The translations under genes were made by a program, and so were the position numbers. Positions 1-7,344 of a stretch of 23,345 bases of DNA are shown here, piece after piece. Every line of letters begins with the position of its first letter. The first letter of the stretch is position 1. Source of the DNA: an uncultured Porphyromonadaceae bacterium. GTDB lineage: Bacteria; Bacteroidota; Bacteroidia; Bacteroidales; Muribaculaceae. The stretch is from NCBI GenBank assembly GCA_900550645.1, contig URTA01000041.1, positions 1 through 23,345 of the forward strand, read 5' to 3'. Under the pieces are notes generated by a model that did not search any database, had not been told where the DNA came from, and saw only the letters and a program-made list of their open reading frames with translations.

Positions 1-46
1 CTACGGCGACCGCGCCCGACATCAAGTATTTCAGATAATTGCGCAT
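1..46 (-). CDS. N-terminus of an exported protein (partial, runs off left edge)
   Basis: Only the first 15 codons are inside the window. On the minus strand the ATG at 46-44 opens the reading MRNYLKYLMSGAVAV. A short basic start followed by a hydrophobic stretch is what the beginning of a signal peptide or membrane anchor looks like. A good Bacteroidetes-type promoter lies just upstream (74-104) and would leave a leader of roughly 20 nt, which supports this start. Nothing can be said about the function of the mature protein. Confidence 0.55.
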   Translation of the reverse strand, partial: MRNYLKYLMSGAVAV

Positions 47-73
47 ATAAAAATCGGTCAAAACTCGTCACTG

Positions 74-104
74 CGAAATTACAAAAAAATCGCGAACTGC
101 CCAA
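74..104 (-). promoter_or_regulatory. Putative promoter of the left-edge gene
   Basis: Read on the minus strand, TTG (104-102), a 20-bp spacer and TAATTTCG (81-74) fit the Bacteroidetes pattern TTTG-N19-21-TAnnTTTG with one mismatch in the -7 box. The start codon follows at 46. Confidence 0.5.
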
Positions 105-161
105 CCGCAGGTTTGCAGTTCATTATTTGGGTGAGTGCATTTTCATTCCACTGCATGGGTA

Positions 162-218
162 GTCAAATTTTGAACAGTAAATGATGGTTTGTATGTTTTT
201 CTGTACGAAATTTGTGGC
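162..218 (+). repeat. Left copy of a 57-bp direct repeat flanking the GNAT cassette
   Basis: These 57 bases match 1101-1157 at 54 positions, in the same orientation, with mismatches at 167, 187 and 196. The copy is itself an imperfect inverted repeat: the 14-bp arms 164-177 and 201-214 pair at 12 of 14 positions around a 23-bp T-rich centre. Such a layout can be a recombinase site, a dispersed intergenic repeat or a hairpin. The start-to-start distance of 939 bp encloses one promoter and two ORFs. Confidence 0.85.
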
Positions 219-268
219 AACAAAGTATGGACACGGCGATAATGCATATACGATAGGTCGCTTTCAAT

Positions 269-299
269 TTTGATATTCCAGAAACAATCATTACTTTTG
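269..299 (+). promoter_or_regulatory. Promoter of the 56-aa ORF / GNAT pair
   Basis: TTTG at 269-272, a 19-bp spacer and TACTTTTG at 292-299 are a full match to the Bacteroidetes promoter consensus. Transcription would start near 305, about 20 nt before the ATG at 326. The promoter lies inside the repeat-bracketed segment, so the cassette carries its own expression signal. Confidence 0.7.
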
Positions 300-325
300 C
301 AGATATAAAATAACGTAATACCAAT

Positions 326-496
326 ATGTTAGGCATAAAATCCCCACGAACCCCCATCTCGGGAGAGGTTGCCGATGAATTGCGCGATACAGTCTGCCGT
401 GTCGCATCAGGACGCTTGAGCGATAGCGAAAGAGCGTCAGTACAGCGGTCACAGAAATTGTTGAGTGGCAACAAAGTCATTTGGATCGACCTCTGA
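326..496 (+). CDS. Small 56-aa protein upstream of the GNAT gene, possible antitoxin
   Basis: The ORF begins MLGIKSPRTPISGEVADELR and ends GNKVIWIDL, giving 56 residues. It has a strong promoter ending 26 bp before its ATG. Its stop codon (494-496) is one base from a GTG that can start the GNAT gene, or the two overlap by 32 nt if the upstream GTG at 465 is used; either arrangement suggests translational coupling. The middle is charged and probably helical (ADELRDTVCRVASGRLSDSE), with no signal peptide or membrane segment. I do not recognise a named family. Small genes in this position before toxin-like GNATs are often antitoxins, but the sequence alone does not show that. An alternative is a leader peptide. 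Confidence 0.55.
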   Translation: MLGIKSPRTPISGEVADELRDTVCRVASGRLSDSERASVQRSQKLLSGNKVIWIDL

Positions 497-497
497 C

Positions 498-1094
498 GTG
501 ACGGAATCCGAATATAGTTTCAAGCGAGTCTATGACACCTCCGCTTTGGAAGGCTTTTACTGCGGAGAAAAGTCAATGGACGACTTCATCCATGACAAAG
601 CAAGGGGACTTGACAGGTTCATTAAACTTGGAGTGTCCAACTTGTGGGTTGTTTCTTATGAGGGTGAAGTTGTTGCTATGTTTGCGTTGGGCAAAGACGC
701 GTTGGTGCTTAACAATGAGGATCGGATTTATATGCAAAGCAAATCCTCTTGTGAAAAGGATGAGGACAAATTTTGGTCTCAAGAAAAATACCCTGCAATC
801 GAAATTGATTATCTGGCAATTCGCAGAGAGGCGCGATGCAAGCATATAGGGAGTCTGATAGTTGCCGCGATAGAGCAAAAAGCATTGCAAGACACCCTTT
901 CAGCTACTATGTTTTTGACCGTTGACGCATTTGATACCGCCCAATACAGTGCCGTCGGGTTTTATCTTAAGTGCGGTTTCGCTTTCAGCGAAGTAGCTCA
1001 AAACAAATACAATTTTGATGTGACTTTCGGCAGTCGCCCGACGGTTCGGCGTATGTACAAGATACTGCTACGTGCTGAAAATATTGCCAGTTGA
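498..1094 (+). CDS. GNAT-family N-acetyltransferase, toxin-like
   Basis: The predicted cytosolic protein has 198 residues and should transfer acetyl groups from acetyl-CoA. The N-terminal motif around residues 20-31 (F-Y-C-G-x-x-S-M-D-D-F-I) resembles the F-D-C-G-x-x-x-L-N-x-F-L region of TacT-type tRNA-acetylating toxins. The core continues with a hydrophobic beta strand (YPAIEIDYLAI, about 98-108), the acetyl-CoA loop (about 113-118, RCKHIG, with H where the usual R/QxxGxG has its first G) and a C-terminal GFYLKCGF segment (about 154-161). The start is uncertain: GTG 498 follows the previous stop by one base, while GTG 465 in the same frame would overlap it by 32 nt; the first ATG would remove the conserved N-terminus. 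It is more AT-rich than the neighbouring backbone genes. The toxin role is inferred. Confidence 0.8.
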   Translation: MTESEYSFKRVYDTSALEGFYCGEKSMDDFIHDKARGLDRFIKLGVSNLWVVSYEGEVVAMFALGKDALVLNNEDRIYMQSKSSCEKDEDKFWSQEKYPAIEIDYLAIRREARCKHIGSLIVAAIEQKALQDTLSATMFLTVDAFDTAQYSAVGFYLKCGFAFSEVAQNKYNFDVTFGSRPTVRRMYKILLRAENIAS

Positions 1095-1100
1095 TAAACT

Positions 1101-1157
1101 GTCAATTTTTGAACAGTAAATGATGTTTTGTATGGTTTTCTGTACGAAATTTGTGGC
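1101..1157 (+). repeat. Right copy of the 57-bp direct repeat
   Basis: Partner of 162-218, with 54 of 57 positions identical and the same orientation. It begins 6 bp after the GNAT stop codon. The inverted arms 1103-1116 and 1140-1153 pair at 11 of 14 positions, slightly worse than in the left copy because of the change at 1106. Confidence 0.85.
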
Positions 1158-1185
1158 TGTTGGGGTAGCGTGTTGGTATTACGGC

Positions 1186-1216
1186 AAAAAAGCAGGGAGC
1201 GGAAACCGCCCCCTGC
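1186..1216 (-). terminator. Rho-independent terminator of the type IX-tail protein gene
   Basis: Read on the minus strand, an 11-bp GC-rich stem with one mismatch and a TTT loop (1216-1192) is followed directly by six T (1191-1186). It lies 54 bp beyond the stop codon of the minus-strand gene ending at 1270. Confidence 0.8.
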
Positions 1217-1269
1217 CGTCGTTTTGTATCACACTAAAATCCTTTGTTCTCAGATGAGTCTTGGTGTTG

Positions 1270-3144
1270 TCAGATGCGCACCTTGCGGCCCTCCACGATG
1301 TAGATGCCTCCTGCAAGGTCTACTGCGGTCTTGCCTTCCTGAGCTGTCACAGTGGCAACGTTGCGTCCTGCGATGTCGTATACGCGGACTGTGCGAGCCT
1401 CGCCTGCGTTCTCGATTACGAGCTGGCCATGTGAGCCGTATACGCGGAGCGTGTTGTCAGCGTCAACAGTCTCAACCACGTTGGTCTCCTTGAAGTCCTC
1501 TGGCATGTTGTAGCCAGCCATGAGGATAGCCCATGTGTCGCTGGGGGCGTTGACGGTGAGGTCGCCAAGCAGCTCGAAAGGAGCTGAAGAGGCGGTGTTG
1601 CGTCCGCGTGCGGTGATGTAGATAGTCGCGTCTGTTGGGTCGTATGCGATGGTCTGGCAAGTAGGCATCTGGCCTCCCTTGACGAGGTTCCATTCAGTAG
1701 TCGGGTCGGAAACGAGAGTCTCGGCATCGTATGTGCGCATGAACACACCTACGGTTCCATTCATGGCGTAGCCGAACACGTATACCTTGTCAGTGTGCTG
1801 CTCGTTCTGTACAGCCTTAAAGTAGCCGCAGAGAGCGGAGTATCCTGCGCCGAGCGTGGTCGGGTATGATTCGCGGCTTGTCACGCCCTTGATCCATGCG
1901 CCGGTAGTAGCGTCAAACTTGCAGATGAAGCCTTCGCGGACGCTGGGGGTGGATTCAGTTGATGAGAAAGACTTGCCTTCGCCGGCAGAGATAACGCCGT
2001 CAAACATTCCGGTGAACCAGAGTGTGTTGCCCACCTTGGTGATGCCGCAGTACTGGAAGCCCATTTTGCCGCCGATTTTCTCACCCTTGAGGGGAGTCAC
2101 CCAGTTGGCCGTCAGGTCAGCGTTCATTGAGAAGAGGATGGGGGAGAAGTCGCCAGCGAGAGTGAACGACTTGCCGCCGAAGTTCATCTTCACGCCGTCG
2201 CCGTTGATGAGGCCCTGGCCGTAGAGGCAGCCGTCTTTCCACTCGAGGCGGTCGATTTTTTCGCTTGAGGGCATGCCGCTCTCGATAGTAGACAGAGCAC
2301 TGGAGTTGTACGAACCGTCATTGCCGTTCAGCTTGATGATGTACATGTCGCCGGCTGATGCCTGTGAGTTTGCAGACCAGCAGCTGTCGTCGTGCGGAGC
2401 GAGGACAACAGGACGGCCTGAAGTTTCGATTTTCATGTTTGCGCGGAAGTTGCCGGCGATGTAGACGTTGTCGAAATCATCGACAGCAGTGCCGGTAATG
2501 GAGATAGCGTCGGAGTAGAAAGTCTCCTCCTCACCCTTGAAGCGGTCAGTCTGAATGAACTTCACCCAGAGGAGGTCTCCGTCAGCGGAGAGGCGGCCTA
2601 CCATAATCTGGTAGAAGCGGCGCAGGTCGTTGTCATTGTGGTTCCAAGTGTAGGTGTGTGTCTGGTTCTTGCCGTCCACGAGGGTAACGTTGTTCCAGAG
2701 ATATTCGCCGCTGCCGCCGTCATCGGTGTTGCGCAGCTTGGCAGTGAATATCACACCGCCGTCGGAAGTAGCCACCACGTCGCCCTGGTTGTTGTAGAAG
2801 TCACAAGTGGTGGAGTTCATCTTCCAGAGGAGGCCTCCCTGCTTGTCAGTCTTCATGATGCAGAGGTTGTTGTTCTGGCTCGTGCCGTTGGGGTCGTAGT
2901 CAGCTCCTTCAAAGAGGGGGTCAGCTCCGAAGTAGATTGTGCGGATGTCGTGCTTTGTGCCGCCGATGAGGTGCCAGTAGATGTTGCCGTCGGCAGAGAT
3001 GGCGTTTGACTGAGCCTGGTCGCCGGCAGTAGTTGCGCTGTCGAATGTGGTTCCCCACACAGCCTGCGGCGCGGTCAGTTCAGCCCCTGCGGAGAGTACT
3101 GACCCGCAGAGGGCGATGATGCTGAAAATGGTAGACTTCTTCAT
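1270..3144 (-). CDS. Secreted propeller-like protein with type IX sorting-like C-terminal tail
   Basis: The protein has 624 residues. Residues 1-21 (MKKSTIFSIIALCGSVLSAG) form a signal peptide. The central part holds recurring strand patterns such as AVDDFDNVYIAGNF, ITKVGNTLWFTGMF and IAYDPTDATIYITARG, which resemble beta-propeller repeats of the SBBP/delta-60 kind. The last 65 or so residues (YGSHGQLVIENAGE, then VRVYDIAGRNV, then GGIYIVEGRKVRI) look like the type IX secretion (Por) C-terminal sorting domain, so the protein is probably released from the cell or attached to its surface. It is transcribed away from the receptor operon at 3333 and appears to share regulation with it through the paired palindromes in between. 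A strong terminator follows the gene. No catalytic motif was found and the ligand is unknown. Confidence 0.8.
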   Translation of the reverse strand: MKKSTIFSIIALCGSVLSAGAELTAPQAVWGTTFDSATTAGDQAQSNAISADGNIYWHLIGGTKHDIRTIYFGADPLFEGADYDPNGTSQNNNLCIMKTDKQGGLLWKMNSTTCDFYNNQGDVVATSDGGVIFTAKLRNTDDGGSGEYLWNNVTLVDGKNQTHTYTWNHNDNDLRRFYQIMVGRLSADGDLLWVKFIQTDRFKGEEETFYSDAISITGTAVDDFDNVYIAGNFRANMKIETSGRPVVLAPHDDSCWSANSQASAGDMYIIKLNGNDGSYNSSALSTIESGMPSSEKIDRLEWKDGCLYGQGLINGDGVKMNFGGKSFTLAGDFSPILFSMNADLTANWVTPLKGEKIGGKMGFQYCGITKVGNTLWFTGMFDGVISAGEGKSFSSTESTPSVREGFICKFDATTGAWIKGVTSRESYPTTLGAGYSALCGYFKAVQNEQHTDKVYVFGYAMNGTVGVFMRTYDAETLVSDPTTEWNLVKGGQMPTCQTIAYDPTDATIYITARGRNTASSAPFELLGDLTVNAPSDTWAILMAGYNMPEDFKETNVVETVDADNTLRVYGSHGQLVIENAGEARTVRVYDIAGRNVATVTAQEGKTAVDLAGGIYIVEGRKVRI

Positions 3145-3179
3145 GTCTTGTATGTGATTTATGTTTTTATTTTACGCTG

Positions 3180-3187
3180 CAAAATTA
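3180..3187 (-). promoter_or_regulatory. -7 box of the secreted-protein promoter
   Basis: The minus strand reads TAATTTTG from 3187 to 3180, a full match to TAnnTTTG, 36 bp before the ATG at 3144. The -33 region (about 3207-3211) is only an A/T run with no TTG. A weak -33 together with a palindrome centred at 3218.5 suggests an activator-dependent promoter. Confidence 0.6.
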
Positions 3188-3210
3188 CGGCTATCGGCGG
3201 TCAGAAAAAA

Positions 3211-3226
3211 TACCGCAAATGCGGTA
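3211..3226. promoter_or_regulatory. Palindromic operator 1
   Basis: TACCGCAAATGCGGTA is a perfect dyad of 7-bp arms around AA. Its centre (3218.5) is 38.5 bp from the downstream end of the minus-strand -7 box at 3180. It is probably a binding site for a dimeric regulator that I cannot name. Confidence 0.65.
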
Positions 3227-3240
3227 AAAATGGGGTGTGG

Positions 3241-3260
3241 AATACCACATTCGCGGTATT
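3241..3260. promoter_or_regulatory. Palindromic operator 2, diverged copy of operator 1
   Basis: AATACC at 3241-3246 pairs with GGTATT at 3255-3260 around a degenerate centre; the inner 16 bp match operator 1 at 12 positions. Its centre (3250.5) is 32 bp, about three helical turns, from that of operator 1, and 38.5 bp from the end of the plus-strand -7 box at 3289. It overlaps the -33 element of the receptor promoter. Confidence 0.6.
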
Positions 3261-3289
3261 GACCTGCGGCTGGCACGGTACTAACTTTG
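3258..3289 (+). promoter_or_regulatory. Promoter of the TonB-dependent receptor operon
   Basis: ATTG at 3258-3261, a 20-bp spacer and TAACTTTG at 3282-3289 fit the Bacteroidetes consensus. The predicted start near 3295 leaves a leader of about 38 nt before the ATG at 3333. Confidence 0.7.
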
Positions 3290-3332
3290 CACTCATAAAT
3301 AATAGGTATAGACACCCCTGATTTTTTGGGAA

Positions 3333-6014
3333 ATGAAGCATACTAAGAAGACAACAACCTTGGGTTTGGCGGTACTGGCTCTCATTGCGATGCGGGTCGG
3401 TATGCCAGCCGGTCACGCCGCGACGGTCAGTGACCGGCCGGCAACGCCTTCCGACAGCATCGCCACAGACAGCATAAGCAAGAAGCCGAAGAAGAAGCCC
3501 GCTAAGCAGCAGCGGGAGGAACACCATGACGAAACGCAACTGGGCGAGGTGGTGGTGACGGCTCGCGAGGGCGACGGCCTGACGGCCTCTTCGCGCATTG
3601 ACCGCTCGGCAATGACGCATCTGCAGCCGACGAGTTTTACCGACTTGCTCGAGCTTTTGCCGGGCAACATCTCCAAAAATCCCGCTATGGGCGAGGCAAA
3701 CCTCATAACCCTGCGCGAGACCGGCACGCTGGGCGCGACGGGGCAGAAGGTGCAGAACGAGGACTATGACATCTCCTCGCTCGGCACGCTGTTCATGGTG
3801 GACGGCGCACCGGTCAACGGCGACGCTAATATGCAGAGCGTGGGCATATCCACTTCGGGCGACGCTCCATCGGCAGCTCGCAACATCACCAACAAGGGCG
3901 TGGATATGCGTACCATCTCGACCGACAACATCGAGAGTGTCGAGATAGTGCGCGGCATCCCTTCGGCGGAGTACGGCAACCTGACCTCCGGGCTTGTCAA
4001 GATAAGCCGCATACGGAGCGCGACACCGTTCACCGCACGGTTCAAGGCTGACGAGTACAGCAAGCTCTTCTCTGCCGGCAAGGGGGTGTCGATAGGGAGG
4101 TACGACCATGTGCTCAACCTCGACCTGACATATCTCGACTCAAAGGTTGACCCGCGAGATGCCTTGGAAAACTACAAGCGGCTCACCGGCTCGGCGCGTA
4201 TGGCGATGAAATTCCAGAGCGACCGCGCCGGCATCGACTGGAACTACGGACTGGACTATACCGGCTCTTTCGATAATGCGAAGACCGACCCTGACCTTAA
4301 TTACAACAAGATAGACGAATACAAGTCAAGTTACAACCGCATCGCGTTCACGTCCGACCTCGACATCACGCTCTTCTCCAACGCCTTCTTCAACAGCATC
4401 GACGTGAACACGTCTGCCAGCTATCAGGTAGACCGCCTGGAGCGTCACAAGCAGGTTGCGCCGCAGCGTGCGTCGGTCGCCCCCACGTCGATGCAGCCTG
4501 GCGTAAACCCCGGCGAGTACCTGCTGGGCGAGTACATCGCCGACTATGAGAGCGACGGCCGCCCGTTCAACCTCTTTGTCAAGGGGAAAGCCTCTGGCCA
4601 GCGCAAGACATGGTCGCTGACACACAAGTACATGGTCGGCGGAGAGTGGACGCTGTCGAAAAATTTCGGCCACGGCCAGATATACGACCTGCGCCGCCCC
4701 CTCGCTGCCGCTTGGACTTCCCGCCCGCGTGATTTCCGCGACATACCTGCACTCAACGTACTTTCGTTCTTCATCGAGGACGAGGCTTCGATGCCGGTGG
4801 GGGGCAATATGCTGACCATGCGCTTCGGACTGCGCTCGATACAGCTGCCAGGGCTGTCGAGCAAGTATTACCTTGCCAACCGCCCGTATCTCGACCCGCG
4901 CTTCAACGCCAAGTGGAAGTTTGCGGGCATACCCACCAAGGGCGGCGACATGGTGTTCGCCCTCTCCGGCGGCGTGGGACTGACCACCAAGATGCCTACG
5001 CTCGACTACCTCTTTCCGCAGGAGAACTATGCCGACATCATACAGCTCAACTACTATGACATCAACAAGCCGAAGGAGAACAGCCTCATAAGCCTGATGA
5101 CATACGTCAACGATGCTGTCAACTATGACCTGAAGGCGGCACGCAACCTGAAATGGGAGGTGTCGGCCTCGCTGCACTGGCGCGGCAACAGCCTCAACGT
5201 GACCTATTTCCAGGAGAACATGAACTCGGGTTTCCGCTACTCGCCGGTGTATGCGCCATACGCCTACCGCAAGTACGACGCTTCTGGCATCATCTCCTCG
5301 CAGCTCAGCGCTCCACCGGTACTCGATGAACTCCCTTTCACCGATGAGCGTGTGCTGCGCAGCTACCGTCGCGCCACCAACGGCACGCGCATATTCAAGC
5401 GCGGAATCGAGTTTACGGCATCGAGCGAGCGGTGGAAGCTGCTGCGCTCCAAGCTGACGATTACCGGCGCATGGTTCAAGACCACTTACAGCAACTCACA
5501 GATGCTGTTCTCCGAGGTAACGGATGTCGTCAACGGCGCAGCTGTGAGCGACCGCTATGTGGGTCTGTACGACTACCGTGACGGCCGTGTTACCGAGCAG
5601 GTCAACACCAATTTCATGATTGACACGCAGATACCTCGCTGGGGGCTCATCTTCACCACCACGCTGCAGTGCATGTGGTGGGTCAAGACCACGCGCATAC
5701 CCCTCGATGGCCGCCCGGTGCAGTATCTCGACGCTGCCGACGGCGAGATGCACGCATACGACGCCGCTGCCGAGAATGACCCAGCTCTGCGCTACCTCAT
5801 CAAGACGTACAACGGCGACACGTTCAAGACTGTCAAAGTGCCTTTTGCGGCATACCTCAACCTGAAGGCGACCAAGAAAATCGGCGACCATGTCAAGATA
5901 GCCCTCTTCGTCAACCGCATCATTGACTGGCTTCCAGACTACCGCGCCAACGGGCTGCTGATACGCCGTGCCTCAAACGCATATTTCGGCATGGAACTCA
6001 ACCTCTCTATCTGA
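3333..6014 (+). CDS. TonB-dependent outer-membrane receptor
   Basis: The protein has 893 residues and is a predicted energised outer-membrane importer. A signal peptide covers about residues 1-30 (basic MKHTKK, hydrophobic core, then GHAA). A charged linker (about 50-68, rich in K, E and H) leads to a TonB-box-like LGEVVVTA at 70-77. The plug domain follows (about 78-226), with LLELLPGNI, FMVDGAPVNGD and the typical NIESVEIVRGIPSAEYGNLTSG at its end. The remainder is a long beta-barrel rich in aromatic and charged strands, closing with AYFGMELNLSI. There is no N-terminal carboxypeptidase-regulatory domain and no SusD partner, so it is not a SusCD glycan system. It is the first gene of an operon with a DUF4876 lipoprotein, a DUF6850 protein and an M16 protease. 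A protein or peptide substrate is possible by context; the sequence itself does not name the ligand. Confidence 0.9.
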   Translation: MKHTKKTTTLGLAVLALIAMRVGMPAGHAATVSDRPATPSDSIATDSISKKPKKKPAKQQREEHHDETQLGEVVVTAREGDGLTASSRIDRSAMTHLQPTSFTDLLELLPGNISKNPAMGEANLITLRETGTLGATGQKVQNEDYDISSLGTLFMVDGAPVNGDANMQSVGISTSGDAPSAARNITNKGVDMRTISTDNIESVEIVRGIPSAEYGNLTSGLVKISRIRSATPFTARFKADEYSKLFSAGKGVSIGRYDHVLNLDLTYLDSKVDPRDALENYKRLTGSARMAMKFQSDRAGIDWNYGLDYTGSFDNAKTDPDLNYNKIDEYKSSYNRIAFTSDLDITLFSNAFFNSIDVNTSASYQVDRLERHKQVAPQRASVAPTSMQPGVNPGEYLLGEYIADYESDGRPFNLFVKGKASGQRKTWSLTHKYMVGGEWTLSKNFGHGQIYDLRRPLAAAWTSRPRDFRDIPALNVLSFFIEDEASMPVGGNMLTMRFGLRSIQLPGLSSKYYLANRPYLDPRFNAKWKFAGIPTKGGDMVFALSGGVGLTTKMPTLDYLFPQENYADIIQLNYYDINKPKENSLISLMTYVNDAVNYDLKAARNLKWEVSASLHWRGNSLNVTYFQENMNSGFRYSPVYAPYAYRKYDASGIISSQLSAPPVLDELPFTDERVLRSYRRATNGTRIFKRGIEFTASSERWKLLRSKLTITGAWFKTTYSNSQMLFSEVTDVVNGAAVSDRYVGLYDYRDGRVTEQVNTNFMIDTQIPRWGLIFTTTLQCMWWVKTTRIPLDGRPVQYLDAADGEMHAYDAAAENDPALRYLIKTYNGDTFKTVKVPFAAYLNLKATKKIGDHVKIALFVNRIIDWLPDYRANGLLIRRASNAYFGMELNLSI

Positions 6015-6045
6015 CATCAAACCAAGCAATAAACGACACATCTAT

Positions 6046-7344
6046 ATGAATATCAAGACACTACTCATCGCGATTGCGACCCTCGCCACGGCTCTGCTGA
6101 CGAGCTGTGACGAGCATCTCGACGCTCCCGACAGCGGCGCAGCCGTGACCGTGCAGCTCAACTGGGGCAGTACCGAACAGCCGGACAATATCACGGATGG
6201 CAAAGTGACGTTCAAGAACATCAACACTGGGCAGGTGACGACATACGCCCTCGACACCGAAAGCATCTCCGTCGCCCCCGGCCTGTATGACATCTCGCTG
6301 ACAGCCACTGCCGCCCTGCCAAACGGCGGTGTTGCGGAGGTGAAGGCGTTTCGCCAGTCTGTGACCATCACTGCCGGCGACAATGCAGTTGAACTCTCGC
6401 CGTTTTGCACCATTGATTCCGACGACTTCATCATTTCTGAAATCTTCTTCACCGGCACGCTGCAGCCCTCAGGCAACCAGTATTACGGCGATGATTACAT
6501 CAAGATATATAACAACACCGACCATGTGCTGTATGCTGACGGTCTGACCATATTCGAGTCGAAGTTCACCACCACGCAGAAATTTGAATATTCGCCCGAC
6601 ATCATGAGCGAGGCGATGACAGTCCATGCCCTCTACACTATCCCCGGCAGCGGCAAGGAGCATCCGGTCAACCCCGGCGAGTACCTGCTTATCGCCGACA
6701 CCGGCATCGACCATACGGTCATCAATCCGAACTCATTTGACCTTTCCAATGCCGACTTCGAGTGGTATGACATATCGACCAAGCCGGCTCACACCGACAT
6801 CGACTCGCCGACTGTGCCGAACCTCGACAAGTGGTATTGCTATACGCTTTCGTTCTTCGTGCTGCACAACCGTGGCTTCCGTGCATACGGCATAGCCCGC
6901 ATACCTATTGACAAAGACCAGTACCTGAAAGACTACTGGTACTCATACGACTATACTATCGTCGTGCCGGCCGGCACATTCCCTATGTCGCAGTCGGCGT
7001 ACAAGCTCCCCAACAAGTGGATAGTCGATGTGGTCAACTGCTCGGTGGCTGCCGAATACGAGTGGAATGTGTCTGACCCGAGCCTCGACATGGGCTGGAC
7101 CAACTGCGGCACTATTGACCACGACAAGACGCGCTATTTCCACGCTGTGCGCCGCAAGCTCGCCGGCTTCTCGGCAAGCGGCACGCCGATTTTTCAGGAC
7201 ACCAACAACTCTACAGAGGACTTCAACGCGATGGTGACACCCTCCGAGATAGAACGCCAGGGTACTGCCAAGGACATCAACGGCACACCCTGCACCGTGC
7301 AGACCTATGACGGTGTAGTCCCAATTGAAAAGACCGAAAAATGA
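6046..7344 (+). CDS. DUF4876-type lipoprotein
   Basis: The chosen start, ATG 6046, gives MNIKTLLIAIATLATALLTSC, a lipoprotein signal with the lipobox LTSC; the reading frame is open further upstream but that would bury the signal. The protein has 432 residues. The mature N-terminal part (about 30-125) looks like a small beta-sandwich (AVTVQLNWGS, YDISLTATAALPNGG). The larger second part starts at IISEIFFTGTLQ and contains YYGDDYIKIYNNTDHVLYADG and NPGEYLLIADTG, which is lamin-tail-like and matches what I know of DUF4876. In Bacteroidetes such proteins accompany TonB-dependent receptors, probably as surface partners. It starts 31 bp after the receptor stop, and its own stop overlaps the next gene by ATGA, so the genes are coupled. 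Confidence 0.75.
   Translation: MNIKTLLIAIATLATALLTSCDEHLDAPDSGAAVTVQLNWGSTEQPDNITDGKVTFKNINTGQVTTYALDTESISVAPGLYDISLTATAALPNGGVAEVKAFRQSVTITAGDNAVELSPFCTIDSDDFIISEIFFTGTLQPSGNQYYGDDYIKIYNNTDHVLYADGLTIFESKFTTTQKFEYSPDIMSEAMTVHALYTIPGSGKEHPVNPGEYLLIADTGIDHTVINPNSFDLSNADFEWYDISTKPAHTDIDSPTVPNLDKWYCYTLSFFVLHNRGFRAYGIARIPIDKDQYLKDYWYSYDYTIVVPAGTFPMSQSAYKLPNKWIVDVVNCSVAAEYEWNVSDPSLDMGWTNCGTIDHDKTRYFHAVRRKLAGFSASGTPIFQDTNNSTEDFNAMVTPSEIERQGTAKDINGTPCTVQTYDGVVPIEKTEK

Noticed and set aside
163..480. Minus-strand ORF over the cassette promoter
   Set aside because: It ends in the left repeat and runs against the well-supported promoter and 56-aa ORF; no family features are seen.
162..1157. Classical integron attC sites or an insertion sequence
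   Set aside because: The repeats lack recognisable GTTRRRY/RYYYAAC boxes, and there is no integrase or transposase in the window. The cassette idea is kept, but not under these names.
3201..4109. Long minus-strand ORF opposite the receptor gene
   Set aside because: It runs antisense to the clear signal peptide and plug domain of the receptor and across the divergent promoters. Its protein is rich in H, R and V with no recognisable motif, as expected from a GC-rich shadow frame.
5968..6045. N-terminal extension of the DUF4876 protein to 5968
   Set aside because: It overlaps the receptor's 3' end and would place the lipoprotein signal 26 residues inside the protein.
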